Source: Thioclava sediminum
GTDB taxonomy: Bacteria > Pseudomonadota > Alphaproteobacteria > Rhodobacterales > Rhodobacteraceae
Reading direction: 5' to 3'
DNA length: 64,000 nt
Assembly (NCBI RefSeq): GCF_002020355.1
Contig: NZ_MPZV01000002.1
Location: 248,001-312,000, forward strand
Position numbers and translations under genes: made by a program. Under the pieces are notes generated by a model, which was not told the DNA's origin, made no database searches, and saw only the letters and a list, made by a program, of their open reading frames with translations. Numbering within the stretch: the stretch's first letter is position 1; every line of letters starts with the position of its first letter. Below, one piece after another: positions 9,123-18,098 of this stretch.

Positions 9123-9283
9123 TCGGGATCTGGGCGCAGAGCTTCACCATCGCTACGGGCCTCGATCAGCGCCCCGGCCTGCCGGCGGCCCGCTCTCATC
9201 GGCGTTCACATCGGCGTGCAAAGACAAGCGCAGAGCTTGTTTTGCCCAAAGATGACCCCAAGATAGACGACAGGTAACCCTCG

Positions 9284-9316
9284 ACAAACGAGAGGGCCCC
9301 GCGACGGGGGCCCTCT
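9284..9316 (-). terminator. Terminator of ccoNOQP
   Basis: A perfect 10-bp stem (AGAGGGCCCC/GGGGCCCTCT, 9291-9300 and 9307-9316) with a 6-nt loop, followed on the minus strand by CGTTTGT. It lies 100 bp past the ccoP stop. The T-run is short, so efficiency is uncertain. Confidence 0.7.
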
Positions 9317-9416
9317 GAAATTGGGCACCGGCACCCCCAGGAAACGCGCGAACAGGACGGGGTGCCGGTGCGACCCGCCAGACCAAAGCCCCGCGGGATC
9401 TCTGTGTTTTCGACCG

Positions 9417-10301
9417 TTACTGGCCGCCGCCCAAGCTGTGAACGTAGGCTGCGACGGCGCGGATATCCGCTTCCGACAGACGCTCGTTCCAGTTCGGCAT
9501 AACGCCAAAGCGGGCGTTGGTGACCGTGTAGGTCAGCGTGTCCACATCCCCACCGTAAAGCCAGACGGCGTCGGTCAGGTTGGGCGCACCCTGCATCTGG
9601 TCGCCGGTGCCGTCTTCGGCATGGCAGGCCGAGCAGTTGTCCATGAAGACGGTCTCGCCTTCAGTGGCCATTGCTTCGTCATGGTCCTGACCCGAGATCT
9701 TGCGGACGTATTGCACGACCTGATCGATCTGCGCGGGCTCGAGAAGCTCGTCCGTGCCGAAAGCGGGCATTTGCGAGTAACGTGCCTCGCCATCCGGGTC
9801 CGTCTCGTTGCGGATGCCGTGCGTGACGGTGAAATGGATGTCCTCCATCGTGCCGCCCCACAGCCATGCGCTGTCGAGAAGGTTCGGATAGCCCAGCTTC
9901 GAGTTGCCGCCCGCACCCGCACCGTGGCACTGCGCGCACCAGGTCCGGAACACGGCCGCACCAGCGTTCTGGGTGTAGTTGTTCAGCTCGGGATCGCTCG
10001 AAATCTGGTCGAGATCGACCGAGACGAGCTTCTCCTGGATCGGCTTGTTCGCCGCAGCGAACTTGTCGATATCGGCCTGCACATTCGCGCGGGTCGACGA
10101 GTGCATGATCCCCGGCGTCGCGCCGGATTTGAAGATCGGCCATGCCGGCATCGCGATCGAGTAACCGATCCCCCAGATGACGCAGGCATAGAAGGTCCAC
10201 AGCCACCATTTGGGCAGCGGATTGTTGTATTCCTCGATGCCGTCCCACTGGTGACCCGTGGTCTCGACCTCGTGCTTGTGCTTGCTTGGTCTCTTGCTCA
10301 T
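9417..10301 (-). CDS. ccoP: cbb3-type cytochrome c oxidase diheme subunit CcoP
   Basis: A 294-aa, membrane-anchored diheme cytochrome c that passes electrons to CcoN. A cytosolic N-terminus is followed by a transmembrane helix (about residues 33-52, [20 protein letters not shown]) and two periplasmic heme c domains, C122AQCH126 and C223SACH227. Candidate axial Met residues lie in YSQMPAFG and GVMPNW. I chose the ATG at 10301 because TAAGGAGG lies 10 nt before it. A GTG three codons upstream is too close to that Shine-Dalgarno. Confidence 0.96.
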   Translation of the reverse strand: MSKRPSKHKHEVETTGHQWDGIEEYNNPLPKWWLWTFYACVIWGIGYSIAMPAWPIFKSGATPGIMHSSTRANVQADIDKFAAANKPIQEKLVSVDLDQISSDPELNNYTQNAGAAVFRTWCAQCHGAGAGGNSKLGYPNLLDSAWLWGGTMEDIHFTVTHGIRNETDPDGEARYSQMPAFGTDELLEPAQIDQVVQYVRKISGQDHDEAMATEGETVFMDNCSACHAEDGTGDQMQGAPNLTDAVWLYGGDVDTLTYTVTNARFGVMPNWNERLSEADIRAVAAYVHSLGGGQ

Positions 10302-10332
10302 GTTCTCCACGCCTCCTTACAACGTGGCGCCG

Positions 10333-10533
10333 TCAGTCCTTGGGGGACCGGCTCTCGCCGGCCTCCGAGGCATTGGCGGGTTTGTCTTCGTGCCGGAACG
10401 GGATCTCGGACGTATCTTCGTAGGTCTTGCGCGAACCGGGCCGGAAGACCCAGGCCACGACGGCCAGGAAGAAGACGAACATGAAGATCAGAAACCAGCT
10501 GTCCGCGAATTCCCTGAAGATGTGATAGTCCAT
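10333..10533 (-). CDS. ccoQ: cbb3 oxidase subunit CcoQ (FixQ)
   Basis: A 66-aa, single-helix membrane protein (about residues 10-30, DSWFLIFMFVFFLAVVAWVF), then the typical RPGSRKTYEDTSEIPF segment and a polar tail. CcoQ stabilises the cbb3 complex and in Rhodobacter has been linked to oxygen signalling toward PrrB. GGGGAG precedes the ATG by 7 nt. It lies between ccoO and ccoP. Confidence 0.94.
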   Translation of the reverse strand: MDYHIFREFADSWFLIFMFVFFLAVVAWVFRPGSRKTYEDTSEIPFRHEDKPANASEAGESRSPKD

Positions 10534-10546
10534 TGATCAGCTCCCC

Positions 10547-11275
10547 TTACCGGCTGGCCACGGGTTCGAAGGTCGAGAAATCGACCATGGTGCCGAGCAC
10601 CTGCAGATAGGCGACGAGTGCGTCCATCTCGGAAATGCCCGGGCGACCGTCGAAATTACGGACGTTCGTCGCGTTGGGATAACGCTCCATCAGCCCGTCA
10701 TAGTCGCTGTTCGGATCGGCCTGAGCGGCAAAGTCCGCCTTGGCGTTCTCGATCATGTCCGAGGTATAGGGCACGCCCACCATCGCATCGGTCGAGAGCC
10801 GCTCGTCGATATGCGCGGGATCGACCATGCGATTGAGCAGGAAGCCGTATTTCGGCATCACCGATTCCGGCACGACCGACTGCGGATTGGTCAGGTGATC
10901 CACTTGCCAGGCATCCGAGTAGCGGCCGCCGACGCGAGCGAGGTCGGGCCCCGTCCGCTTCGAGCCCCACTGGAACGGGTGGTCGTATTGCGACTCCGCT
11001 GCCAGCGAGTAATGGCCGTAACGCTCCACTTCGTCGCGCATCGGGCGGATCATCTGCGAGTGGCAAACATAGCAGCCCTCGCGGATGTAGATATCGCGCC
11101 CGGTGAGCTCCAGCGGCGTGTAGGGCCGCACCCCTTCGACGTCCTCGATGGTGTTTTCGAGGTAGAAGAGCGGTGCGATCTCCACGATGCCGCCGATCGT
11201 GACGACCAGGAAGGCGAAGATCAGCAGGAGCGTGGCGTTCTTTTCAAGAACACTGTGCTTGTCGAGAAGTCCCAT
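10547..11275 (-). CDS. ccoO: cbb3 oxidase monoheme cytochrome c subunit CcoO
   Basis: A 242-aa membrane-anchored cytochrome c. It has an N-terminal signal anchor (about residues 14-37), the heme c motif C68YVCH72 within [18 protein letters not shown], and the [13 protein letters not shown] segment typical of CcoO. GGAGAGGAAC is the ribosome-binding site. It is 12 bp from ccoN. Confidence 0.96.
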   Translation of the reverse strand: MGLLDKHSVLEKNATLLLIFAFLVVTIGGIVEIAPLFYLENTIEDVEGVRPYTPLELTGRDIYIREGCYVCHSQMIRPMRDEVERYGHYSLAAESQYDHPFQWGSKRTGPDLARVGGRYSDAWQVDHLTNPQSVVPESVMPKYGFLLNRMVDPAHIDERLSTDAMVGVPYTSDMIENAKADFAAQADPNSDYDGLMERYPNATNVRNFDGRPGISEMDALVAYLQVLGTMVDFSTFEPVASR

Positions 11276-11287
11276 CTGTTCCTCTCC

Positions 11288-12892
11288 TTATTCAGCCGGC
11301 ACGGCGGCAACCGAACGCGATTCCACGCGCGGCTGACGAGCGACGGTCATCCACAGATTGTAGGCCATGATGATGCCACCCGTGAGGTAGAGCACACCGC
11401 CCAGACCACGGACCACGAACATCGGATGCATGGCGGCCACGGTGTCGGCGAAGGCGTTCACGAGGAAGCCCTGGCTGTCCACTTCGCGCCACATCAGGCC
11501 CTGCATGATCCCGGCGACCCACATCGAAGCGGCGTAGAGCACGATCCCGATGGTGGAGAGCCAGAAGTGCCAGCTGACCAGTTTCAGCGAGTAGAGCCCT
11601 TCACGTGCCCACAGACGCGGCACGAGGAAGTAGAGCATGCCGAAGGTGATCATGCCGTTCCAGCCGAGCGCACCCGAGTGCACGTGACCGATCGTCCAGT
11701 CGGTGTAGTGCGACAGCGAGTTCACCGCCTTGATCGACATCATCGGGCCTTCGAAGGTCGACATGCCGTAGAAGCCGACCGACACCACCATCATGCGGAT
11801 GATCGGATCGGTCCGCAGCTTGTCCCATGCGCCCGAGAGCGTCATCAGACCGTTGATCATGCCACCCCAGGAGGGCATCCACAGGATCACCGAGAAGGTC
11901 ATGCCCAGCGTCGAGGCCCAGTCGGGCAGCGCCGTGTAGTGCAGGTGGTGCGGACCGGCCCAGATGTACAGGAAGATCAGCGCCCAGAAGTGCACGATCG
12001 ACAGCTTGTAGGAGTAGACCGGACGTTCAGCCTGCTTCGGCACGAAGTAATACATCATGCCCAGGAAGCCTGCGGTCAGGAAGAAGCCCACCGCGTTGTG
12101 GCCGTACCACCACTGCGTCATTGCGTCCTGCACGCCCGAGAAGACCTGAACCGACTTCGAACCGAAGAACGAGACCGGGATCGACAGGTTGTTCACGATG
12201 TGCAGCATCGCGATGGTCACGATGAAGGACAGGTAGAACCAGTTGGCGACGTAGATATGGGGTTCCTTGCGCTTGAAGATCGTGCCGAGGAAGGCCAGCA
12301 GATAAGCGACCCAGACGATCGTCAGCCAGATGTCGACATACCATTCCGGCTCGGCATATTCCTTCGACTGCGTTGCGCCGAGGATGTAGCCGGTCGCGGC
12401 GAGTACGATGAACAGGTTATAGCCCCAGAACACGAACCAGCCGAGGCTGTTGCCACCGAACAACCGCGCTGCCGAGGTGCGCTGCACCACGTAGAACGAC
12501 GATGCGATCAGCGCGTTGCCACCGAAAGCGAAAATCACCGCCGACGTATGCAGCGGGCGCAGTTTGCCAAAATTCAGATAGCCCTGTGCCCATTCGAAAT
12601 TGAGCGCCGGATAGGCCAGCTGGAAGGCGATAATGACGGCGACCAGGAAGCCCACGACACCCCAGAAGGTCGTCGCGATCACCCCGGCGCGAACCACGCC
12701 GTCGAAATACTCGTTCTGAGCCACCGGCTGGCGGCTCCCCATGGTGCGAAGCACCCAGATGAATGCGATGGCCGCGGCCAGCATGACCTCGACTGCATTC
12801 ACCTGATAGGCAAGATCGCGCGCGTAGCCGGCCGCAATGGCGGCCAGAACCGCCACAAGGCCAAGCGCGATCAGCTTGATATAATCCCACAT
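11288..12892 (-). CDS. ccoN: cbb3-type cytochrome c oxidase catalytic subunit CcoN
   Basis: A 534-aa, multi-span heme-copper oxidase subunit I of the high-affinity C family. It reduces O2 to water at the heme b3-CuB centre and pumps protons. Conserved segments include [42 protein letters not shown] (CuB ligand region), [13 protein letters not shown] and [14 protein letters not shown]. It is the first gene of ccoNOQP and has an FnrL box about 105 bp upstream. Confidence 0.97.
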   Translation of the reverse strand: MWDYIKLIALGLVAVLAAIAAGYARDLAYQVNAVEVMLAAAIAFIWVLRTMGSRQPVAQNEYFDGVVRAGVIATTFWGVVGFLVAVIIAFQLAYPALNFEWAQGYLNFGKLRPLHTSAVIFAFGGNALIASSFYVVQRTSAARLFGGNSLGWFVFWGYNLFIVLAATGYILGATQSKEYAEPEWYVDIWLTIVWVAYLLAFLGTIFKRKEPHIYVANWFYLSFIVTIAMLHIVNNLSIPVSFFGSKSVQVFSGVQDAMTQWWYGHNAVGFFLTAGFLGMMYYFVPKQAERPVYSYKLSIVHFWALIFLYIWAGPHHLHYTALPDWASTLGMTFSVILWMPSWGGMINGLMTLSGAWDKLRTDPIIRMMVVSVGFYGMSTFEGPMMSIKAVNSLSHYTDWTIGHVHSGALGWNGMITFGMLYFLVPRLWAREGLYSLKLVSWHFWLSTIGIVLYAASMWVAGIMQGLMWREVDSQGFLVNAFADTVAAMHPMFVVRGLGGVLYLTGGIIMAYNLWMTVARQPRVESRSVAAVPAE

Positions 12893-12996
12893 TTTGTGCG
12901 TCCCTTCGTCTGGTCTGCCCCTGCGGCACCCTCGTAAACCGAGAATCCTCCTGGGCTTGACTGGAGTCCTTGTGGTCCGAGGGTATGCACGATGCC

Positions 12997-13010
12997 TTGA
13001 TCTGCATCAA
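12997..13010. promoter_or_regulatory. FnrL box of the ccoNOQP promoter
   Basis: TTGATCTGCATCAA is a perfect FNR consensus dyad (TTGAT-N4-ATCAA). Activation from -41.5 would place the ccoN transcript start near 12962, with a leader of about 70 nt. It is the upstream-most of two boxes in the 263-bp divergent ccoN/usp intergenic region. Confidence 0.88.
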
Positions 13011-13069
13011 ATGCTCGCGATCACAGTGCGCCATTCGGTCGCAGTTATGTGATATGACGGGCACGTCCC

Positions 13070-13083
13070 TTGATCCGCGTCAA
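13070..13083. promoter_or_regulatory. FnrL box of the usp promoter
   Basis: TTGATCCGCGTCAA matches TTGAT-N4-RTCAA. Its centre is 80 bp before the usp ATG, so a -41.5 activation site would predict a transcript start near 13118. The two boxes in this region let ccoN and usp be induced independently by low oxygen. Confidence 0.83.
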
Positions 13084-13155
13084 AGTGCGGCCGATCTCTT
13101 CGGGTTAGTCTCTGGTCTCACATGCTTATTCGCTTTTGGCGCAAGGACAGGACCC

Positions 13156-13995
13156 ATGGCTTACAAGACACTTCTCACGATCGTCACGGATCCCAAGGCG
13201 GCCGCGACACAGATCGATACCGCCGTGGCCGTCGCCCGGCGGCGCGACGCCCATCTCGACGTGCTCTGCCTCGGCGTGGACCGCACGCAGACTGGATATT
13301 ACTACGCGGGCGCGACCGCCTTCGTGCAGCAGGAAACGATGGATCGCGCGCAGGACGATGCGCGCAATGCCGAGACCGCGGTGCGCGCGCGGCTCGAAGC
13401 CGAAGATATCCGCTGGGGCGTCGATGCGGTCGTCTCGCAAATCGGCGCGATGCCCACAGTTGTCGGCCAACGCGCCCGCTTCGCCGATCTGGTCATCATG
13501 GGCCGCCCCTATGGCGAGGGCCGCGGGCCGGAGATCGAAGCTGCGGTCGAAGCCGCGCTTTTCGAGGGCCAGGTGCCGGTCGCGATCGTGCCCGACGGGT
13601 ATAACGGCGACATGCCCGCCAAGCGCGTCGTTATCGCGTGGAATCAATCTCATGAGGCGATGCGTGCCGTCCGCGCCGCCCTGCCCGTTCTGAAATCCGC
13701 CGATCTGGTCGATATTACCGTGATCGACCCGCCCGCGCATGGGCCCGAGCGCTCCGACCCCGGCGGCCAGCTCAGCCAGATGCTGGCGCGTCACGGCGTC
13801 CATGCCGAGGTGTCGGTGCTGGCCAAGACCATGCCGCGCGTGTCGGACGTGCTCAACCGTCATGTCAGCGACAGCGAAGCCGATGCGATCGTGATGGGGG
13901 CTTACGGCCATTCGCGCTTCCGCGAAGCGATCCTGGGCGGGGCGACGCGCCACATGCTCGAGATGGCAGAGGTTCCGGTGATCATGGCGCACTGA
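13156..13995 (+). CDS. Universal stress protein (tandem UspA-like domains)
   Basis: A 279-aa cytosolic protein with two Usp-like alpha/beta domains. The N-terminal one (MAYKTLLTIVTDPKAA) has a degenerate ATP site. The C-terminal one ends with the ATP-binding motif GxxG-x9-GG(A/T), seen as GAYGHSRFREAILGGAT. Start at the ATG following AAGGACAGG; the frame is open further upstream but without homology. It lies in the fnrL-hemN-cco neighbourhood with its own FNR box, fitting an oxygen-limitation Usp. A terminator follows. Confidence 0.9.
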   Translation: MAYKTLLTIVTDPKAAATQIDTAVAVARRRDAHLDVLCLGVDRTQTGYYYAGATAFVQQETMDRAQDDARNAETAVRARLEAEDIRWGVDAVVSQIGAMPTVVGQRARFADLVIMGRPYGEGRGPEIEAAVEAALFEGQVPVAIVPDGYNGDMPAKRVVIAWNQSHEAMRAVRAALPVLKSADLVDITVIDPPAHGPERSDPGGQLSQMLARHGVHAEVSVLAKTMPRVSDVLNRHVSDSEADAIVMGAYGHSRFREAILGGATRHMLEMAEVPVIMAH

Positions 13996-14019
13996 GCGCG
14001 CCACCTTTCTGAACGGATG

Positions 14020-14045
14020 ACGGCGCCTCTCGGGGCGCCGTTTTC
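14020..14045 (+). terminator. Terminator of the usp gene
   Basis: A 7-bp stem (CGGCGCC/GGCGCCG, 14021-14027 and 14034-14040) is followed by TTTTC. The stem also sits immediately after the stop codon of the convergent gene at 14044-14424. Confidence 0.7.
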
Positions 14046-14424
14046 ATGACCCGAAGTCGGTCTTTATGCCCTTCGCCTTGCCGAGCTTGCGGCAATAGCT
14101 GGCCCAGTCGCGGAAGTCCTGCGAGAAGGCCGCCATCTTGCCGCGCCCGCGCCAGTCGTCAAAGCTTTCACGCTGATGAACCGCGACCCAGCTGGCGGCA
14201 TCCGTGCGCCCTTCAGCCTCGGCCTGCTTGATCGCCGCGCCTCGCCAGATCATCCCCGCCCGGTCGAGCTTTTCCGCCCGCGCGGGGTCGGACATCATCG
14301 TGCCGACGCCGTGAAACAGGCCCGAGCATTGCGCCATACTCTGCGACAATGGCTGCGCCACACTCAGGCCTGGAGCGGCAACGAGGAAGAAACAAGTAAT
14401 CAGGATACGCATAAGACCTTCCAC
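14044..14424 (-). CDS. Hypothetical secreted protein
   Basis: A 122-126-aa protein with a signal peptide (MRILITCFFLVAAPGLSVAQ) and a mature helical, charged domain with two cysteines (AQCSGLF and SYCRKLG), probably a periplasmic disulfide. Two starts are possible: the GTG at 14424 with GGGGAGG 7 nt upstream, and the ATG at 14412 with GGAAGG. The second gives the cleaner signal peptide. No family was recognised. It is convergent with usp. Confidence 0.7.
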   Translation of the reverse strand: MEGLMRILITCFFLVAAPGLSVAQPLSQSMAQCSGLFHGVGTMMSDPARAEKLDRAGMIWRGAAIKQAEAEGRTDAASWVAVHQRESFDDWRGRGKMAAFSQDFRDWASYCRKLGKAKGIKTDFGS

Positions 14425-14573
14425 GATGCTGCCTCCCCTTGTTTACCTAACGACAGTGCCGAAACCGGGGCAGAACCCGCACGAATTCGCGACCTTGTCG
14501 CGACATCCCTGCCCTGCGCGGAACCCCGGTCAGGCTGACGGGTTGGCTGGTTAAATAAAGACCGGAGCCCCCA

Positions 14574-14984
14574 ATGACCCGCATCATCCTTCCCGCCCTT
14601 CTCGCCAGCCTCGCGCTGCTCGCCGCCTGTCAGGAAATGGCGCCGAAACAAGACGGGGCGACACCCAAGACGCTGCCGGAGGGCATGGTCGGGCGTTGGG
14701 GACTGACGAAAGCCGATTGCGACGGCTCACGCGATGATGCCAAGGGCCTGATGGTGGTGAAGCCGGACAGCCTGCAATTCTACGAGTCGCAGGCCAAACT
14801 CACTGAGATCGACAGCGCGACCGATCGCGTGGTGCGGGCGACGTGGAATTTTACTGGCGAAGGACAAAAATGGCAGCGCGACATCGTGCTGACCCTGTCG
14901 AGTACGGGCATCTACCTCTCGCGTCAGGATATCACGCGGGACTCGATGAAGCCCCTCACCTATCGACAGTGCGTGTCCCCCTGA
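14574..14984 (+). CDS. Small lipoprotein, hypothetical
   Basis: A 136-aa protein with a lipoprotein signal peptide and lipobox LLAAC (Cys19). The mature part begins QEMAPKQDG. It then has a beta-rich domain starting GMVGRWGLTKADCDG and ending with Cys in TYRQCVSP, so one disulfide is likely. The GRWGLTxxDC pattern recalls small calycin-like periplasmic proteins, but I cannot assign a family. It is convergent with fnrL, with only 12 bp between the stops. Confidence 0.75.
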   Translation: MTRIILPALLASLALLAACQEMAPKQDGATPKTLPEGMVGRWGLTKADCDGSRDDAKGLMVVKPDSLQFYESQAKLTEIDSATDRVVRATWNFTGEGQKWQRDIVLTLSSTGIYLSRQDITRDSMKPLTYRQCVSP

Positions 14985-14996
14985 TCGGACGGATGC

Positions 14997-15743
14997 TCAG
15001 ATGAGGAAACCGCCGTCGCTGTCATCACCTGCTTCCAGCAGCAGCCGATCCATATCCGGCACGGTGACATGGCGCTTGCCCTGCAGCTCGATCACGCCGT
15101 CGCGTTTGAGCGCGGACATCTGACGGCTCACCGTCTCGAGCGTCAGCCCGAGATAATCGGCCATCGCCTCGCGCGTCAGCGGCAGATCGAACACCATCTG
15201 CCGGGCGCTGGGGCTCATGTTGATCGACGCATCGCGCCGCGCCACGATCGACAGCAGCGAGGCGATCTTCTCGCGCGCGGTCTTGCGGCCCAGAAGCAGC
15301 ATCCATTCTCGCGCCGCGTCCAGTTCGTCGAGCGTCATCTGCAACAGGCGCTGAGCGATGTGGGGCGTGCGCTCCATCATCTCCTCGAAAGGCTTGCGCC
15401 GGAAGCAGCACATCAGAATATCGGTGGTCGCGGTCACGTTATAAGCGGCACGGTTGCGCCCGGGACGGCCCACGAAATCCGAAGGCAGCAAAAGGCCAAC
15501 CATCTGGGTGCGCCCGTCTTCGAGCGTCTGCGTCAGGGTCGCAATACCCGAGACGACCGAGGCCACGAAATCCATCTGGTCGCCAGCCCAGATAATCGTC
15601 TGGCCTGCCTCGAAACTTCGGTAATATTTGATCTTCTCAAGCTGTTCGAGCTCGTCTGCATCGCATCGTGCGCACACAGCGCGATGTTGGATCGGGCAGT
15701 CTCCGCAGGCGAGCGAAGCAGGCTGAACGTCATCATGTGCCAT
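14997..15743 (-). CDS. fnrL: Oxygen-sensing Crp/Fnr regulator FnrL
   Basis: A 248-aa global anaerobic regulator. Four N-terminal Cys (C13, C16, C24, C27) and Cys at 112/113 can ligate the O2-labile [4Fe-4S] cluster. A cyclic-nucleotide-binding-like beta-roll follows, and then a C-terminal HTH with LTREAMADYLGLTLETVSRQM. The ExxSR recognition pattern is that of FNR, specific for TTGAT half-sites. It is divergent from hemN. An FNR box 12-25 bp upstream of its ATG suggests autorepression. Confidence 0.95.
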   Translation of the reverse strand: MAHDDVQPASLACGDCPIQHRAVCARCDADELEQLEKIKYYRSFEAGQTIIWAGDQMDFVASVVSGIATLTQTLEDGRTQMVGLLLPSDFVGRPGRNRAAYNVTATTDILMCCFRRKPFEEMMERTPHIAQRLLQMTLDELDAAREWMLLLGRKTAREKIASLLSIVARRDASINMSPSARQMVFDLPLTREAMADYLGLTLETVSRQMSALKRDGVIELQGKRHVTVPDMDRLLLEAGDDSDGGFLI

Positions 15744-15754
15744 GTGGATATTGC

Positions 15755-15768
15755 TTGATCTGGGTCAA
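15755..15768. promoter_or_regulatory. FnrL box between fnrL and hemN
   Basis: TTGATCTGGGTCAA matches the TTGAT-N4-RTCAA dyad. It is centred 42.5 bp before the hemN ATG and 18 bp before the fnrL ATG. The geometry fits activation of hemN from -41.5 with the transcript starting at or beside the hemN ATG, and blockage of fnrL transcription. Confidence 0.85.
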
Positions 15769-15803
15769 ATTCTGTTGCGCGTCTTACATCTAAAGATACG
15801 CCT

Positions 15804-17159
15804 ATGGAACAGGAATCGCAACTGACCCGGCTCGGGCTCTTCGACGCACGGGTGCCCCGCTACACAAGCTACCCCACCGCCCCCCATTTCGCGGGCGATG
15901 TCGGACCGATGGAATTCGCGCACTGGATCGAAGCGATCCCCGAAGGTGCGTCGATCTCCCTTTATATGCACGTGCCGTTTTGCCGACGGCTGTGCTGGTT
16001 CTGCGCCTGCCGCACGCAAGGCACGCAGAGCGAAGAACCGGTGCGCGCCTATGCCGAGACGCTGCTGGCCGAACTGCGTCTTTTCAAGGAACGCTTGGCC
16101 CCCGGCGTCACGCTGTCGCGGCTGCATTGGGGCGGCGGCACGCCGACGCTGATGCCCGCCGAGATGATGCGCCGCCTCGCCGATGCGGTATTCGATGCGG
16201 TGCCGATGGGCGAAGGTGCGGAATTCTCGGTCGAGATCGACCCGAATGAGATCGACGCCGAGCGCATCGACGCGCTGGTGGAAACCGGAATGAACCGCGC
16301 CTCGATCGGGGTGCAGGATTTCGACCCGCAAATCCAAGGCGTTATCGGGCGCGATCAGAGCTACGAGATCACCAAGGCCGCGGTCGACATGATTCGCGAA
16401 CGCGATGTCGCGAGCCTCAACGCCGATATTCTTTACGGGCTGCCGCACCAGACGCCGACGAAGATCGCGGACTCGGTGCAGAAGCTGCTGTCTCTCGGCC
16501 CCGACCGGGTGGCGCTTTACGGCTACGCGCATGTGCCGTGGATGGCGCGGCGCCAGACCATGATCCCGTCGGACCACCTGCCCACCCCGCAGGAGCGCCT
16601 GAAGCTGTTCGAGGTGGCGCGCGAATTGTTCGTGGCCGACGGCTATGACGAGATCGGCATCGACCATTTCGCCCTGCCGACCGACGGCCTCTCGATCGCG
16701 CAAAGGGCAGGCAAGCTGCGGCGCAATTTCCAGGGCTATACCGACGATCAGGCCGAAGCGCTGGTCGGGCTCGGCGCTTCGTCGATCTCGCGCTTCCCGC
16801 AAGGCTATGCGCAGAACGCGCCCGCCACCTCGGCCCATACCGCGGCGATCCGGGCGGATCGGTTCTCGACCTCGCGCGGGCACCGCTTCACCGCGGATGA
16901 CAAGATGCGCGCGCGTCTGATCGAGGCGCTGATGTGCGATTTCGAAGTGAGCGCAGCGGAACTGGTGCAGGACTTCGGCGCCGATCCGGAAGAGCTGTCC
17001 GCGCTGTTCGCCACCTGCGCCGAGCATTTCGGCGACATGGTTCAGGTGAGCGCGGGGGGGCTGCGCATTCCGGTCAAGGCCCGCCCGTTGACCCGGATGA
17101 TCGCGCGCCATTTCGATGCCTATGATCTGTCGAAAGCCGGGCACAGCTCGGCGATCTGA
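15804..17159 (+). CDS. hemN: Oxygen-independent coproporphyrinogen III oxidase HemN
   Basis: A 451-aa radical-SAM enzyme that decarboxylates coproporphyrinogen III to protoporphyrinogen IX without O2, supplying heme under microaerobic conditions. The N-terminal ARVPRYTSYPTAPHF segment is followed by the SAM cluster motif C60-x3-C64-x2-C67, LHWGGGTPTL, and a C-terminal HemN domain. Sequence conservation requires the ATG at 15804. There is no Shine-Dalgarno and no alternative in-frame start before the upstream stop, so the mRNA may be leaderless. Confidence 0.95.
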   Translation: MEQESQLTRLGLFDARVPRYTSYPTAPHFAGDVGPMEFAHWIEAIPEGASISLYMHVPFCRRLCWFCACRTQGTQSEEPVRAYAETLLAELRLFKERLAPGVTLSRLHWGGGTPTLMPAEMMRRLADAVFDAVPMGEGAEFSVEIDPNEIDAERIDALVETGMNRASIGVQDFDPQIQGVIGRDQSYEITKAAVDMIRERDVASLNADILYGLPHQTPTKIADSVQKLLSLGPDRVALYGYAHVPWMARRQTMIPSDHLPTPQERLKLFEVARELFVADGYDEIGIDHFALPTDGLSIAQRAGKLRRNFQGYTDDQAEALVGLGASSISRFPQGYAQNAPATSAHTAAIRADRFSTSRGHRFTADDKMRARLIEALMCDFEVSAAELVQDFGADPEELSALFATCAEHFGDMVQVSAGGLRIPVKARPLTRMIARHFDAYDLSKAGHSSAI

Positions 17160-17181
17160 TCGAAGGGAAGAGGGACGGGAG

Positions 17182-17212
17182 AGGGGTCGCCGCGCGCGGC
17201 CCCTTTTCTTTT
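17182..17212 (+). terminator. Terminator of hemN
   Basis: A 9-bp stem (AGGGGTCGC/GCGGCCCCT, one G-T wobble) with a short GC loop, followed by TTTCTTTT. Confidence 0.8.
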
Positions 17213-17255
17213 GCGCGGGGTCATCCGGCGACGCCCCGGCCGCGTATCGCCCTGC

Positions 17256-17426
17256 ATGAAGATGCGCCGCAAATCCGATCTGCCGATGAAGCTCTGCGCC
17301 AACTGTGGCCGCCCCTTCGCGTGGCGCAAGAAATGGGCCCGGGATTGGGAGAGCGTGCGCTACTGCTCAGAGCGCTGCCGGAGATCAGCAAAGACCGAAC
17401 CGCCGAGGCGAAATCGCGGCGATTGA
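17256..17426 (+). CDS. DUF2256 zinc-finger-like small protein
   Basis: A 56-aa protein with two CxxC-type Cys pairs, CANCGRPF and YCSERCRR, flanking the [15 protein letters not shown] signature of DUF2256. It is probably zinc-binding; its function is unknown. I chose the ATG at 17256 ([10 protein letters not shown]) rather than the open frame from 17211, because the motif begins right after it and the upstream part overlaps the hemN terminator. Confidence 0.8.
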   Translation: MKMRRKSDLPMKLCANCGRPFAWRKKWARDWESVRYCSERCRRSAKTEPPRRNRGD

Positions 17427-17432
17427 TTTATC

Positions 17433-17446
17433 ATACCGCATGGTAT
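17433..17446. promoter_or_regulatory. Candidate AcuR operator
   Basis: ATACC-GCAT-GGTAT is a perfect 14-bp dyad ending 11 bp before the acuR ATG. TetR-type regulators normally bind such dyads at their own promoter. A ligand would be acrylate or acryloyl-CoA by analogy with Rhodobacter sphaeroides AcuR. Confidence 0.6.
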
Positions 17447-17457
17447 ATTAATTCCGC

Positions 17458-18087
17458 ATGACCGCTACGCCAGCCCCATCGCGCCGTGGCCGCCCGCGCC
17501 GGAAACCGGAGGATCAGGACGCCCGAAAGGCGCTGATCCAGGCGGGGTTGGCGCAACTGACCGAGCGCGGCTACGCGAGCGTCGCCCTAGAAGAGATCAC
17601 CGCCGCCGCCGGTGTCACCAAGGGCAGTTTCTACCATTACTTCCCGACGAAAGCGGCCTTCGGCGCGGCGCTGATCGACGCCTATGGCGCCTATTTCGAA
17701 GACAAGCTCCGCCGCGCCTTCGACCGCGCGGACCTTACCCCCCTCGCCCGGCTCACTGCTTTCACCGAAGAGGCCGAGGCGGGCATGGCGCGGTTCGATT
17801 TTCGCCGTGGCTGCCTGATCGGCAATCTCGGTCAGGAGATGGGCAGCCTGCCCGAGGAGTTTCGCACCCGCCTGATCGCGGTATTCGAGCGCTGGCAGAG
17901 CCTCACCGCGACCTGCCTGCGTGACGCGCAAGCGGTGGGCGAAATCGGCCCCGATCATGACGCCGACGCCCTCGCAGAGCTGTTCTGGACCGGCTGGGAA
18001 GGCGCGGTCCTGCGCACCAAACTTCAACGCAACCCCGAGCCGCTGCGCCGTTTTACCGACGGCTTCCTGCGGCTCGCCCGAAGCTGA
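17458..18087 (+). CDS. acuR: TetR-family regulator, AcuR-like
   Basis: A 209-aa TetR repressor. The N-terminal HTH is at about residues 20-66 ([20 protein letters not shown], then [13 protein letters not shown]), with a ligand-binding C-terminal domain carrying the [11 protein letters not shown] segment. It lies 11 bp upstream of acuI, the same pairing as in R. sphaeroides, where AcuR represses acuI and is relieved by acrylate. The dyad at 17433-17446 is its likely operator. No clear Shine-Dalgarno precedes the ATG. Confidence 0.8.
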   Translation: MTATPAPSRRGRPRRKPEDQDARKALIQAGLAQLTERGYASVALEEITAAAGVTKGSFYHYFPTKAAFGAALIDAYGAYFEDKLRRAFDRADLTPLARLTAFTEEAEAGMARFDFRRGCLIGNLGQEMGSLPEEFRTRLIAVFERWQSLTATCLRDAQAVGEIGPDHDADALAELFWTGWEGAVLRTKLQRNPEPLRRFTDGFLRLARS

Positions 18088-18098
18088 AAGGATACCCC

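Noticed and set aside
10811-12937. 708-codon open frame on the plus strand opposite ccoNO
   Set aside because: It is antisense to two highly conserved oxidase genes and its translation is rich in His/Asp/Arg low-complexity typical of shadow frames in GC-rich DNA.
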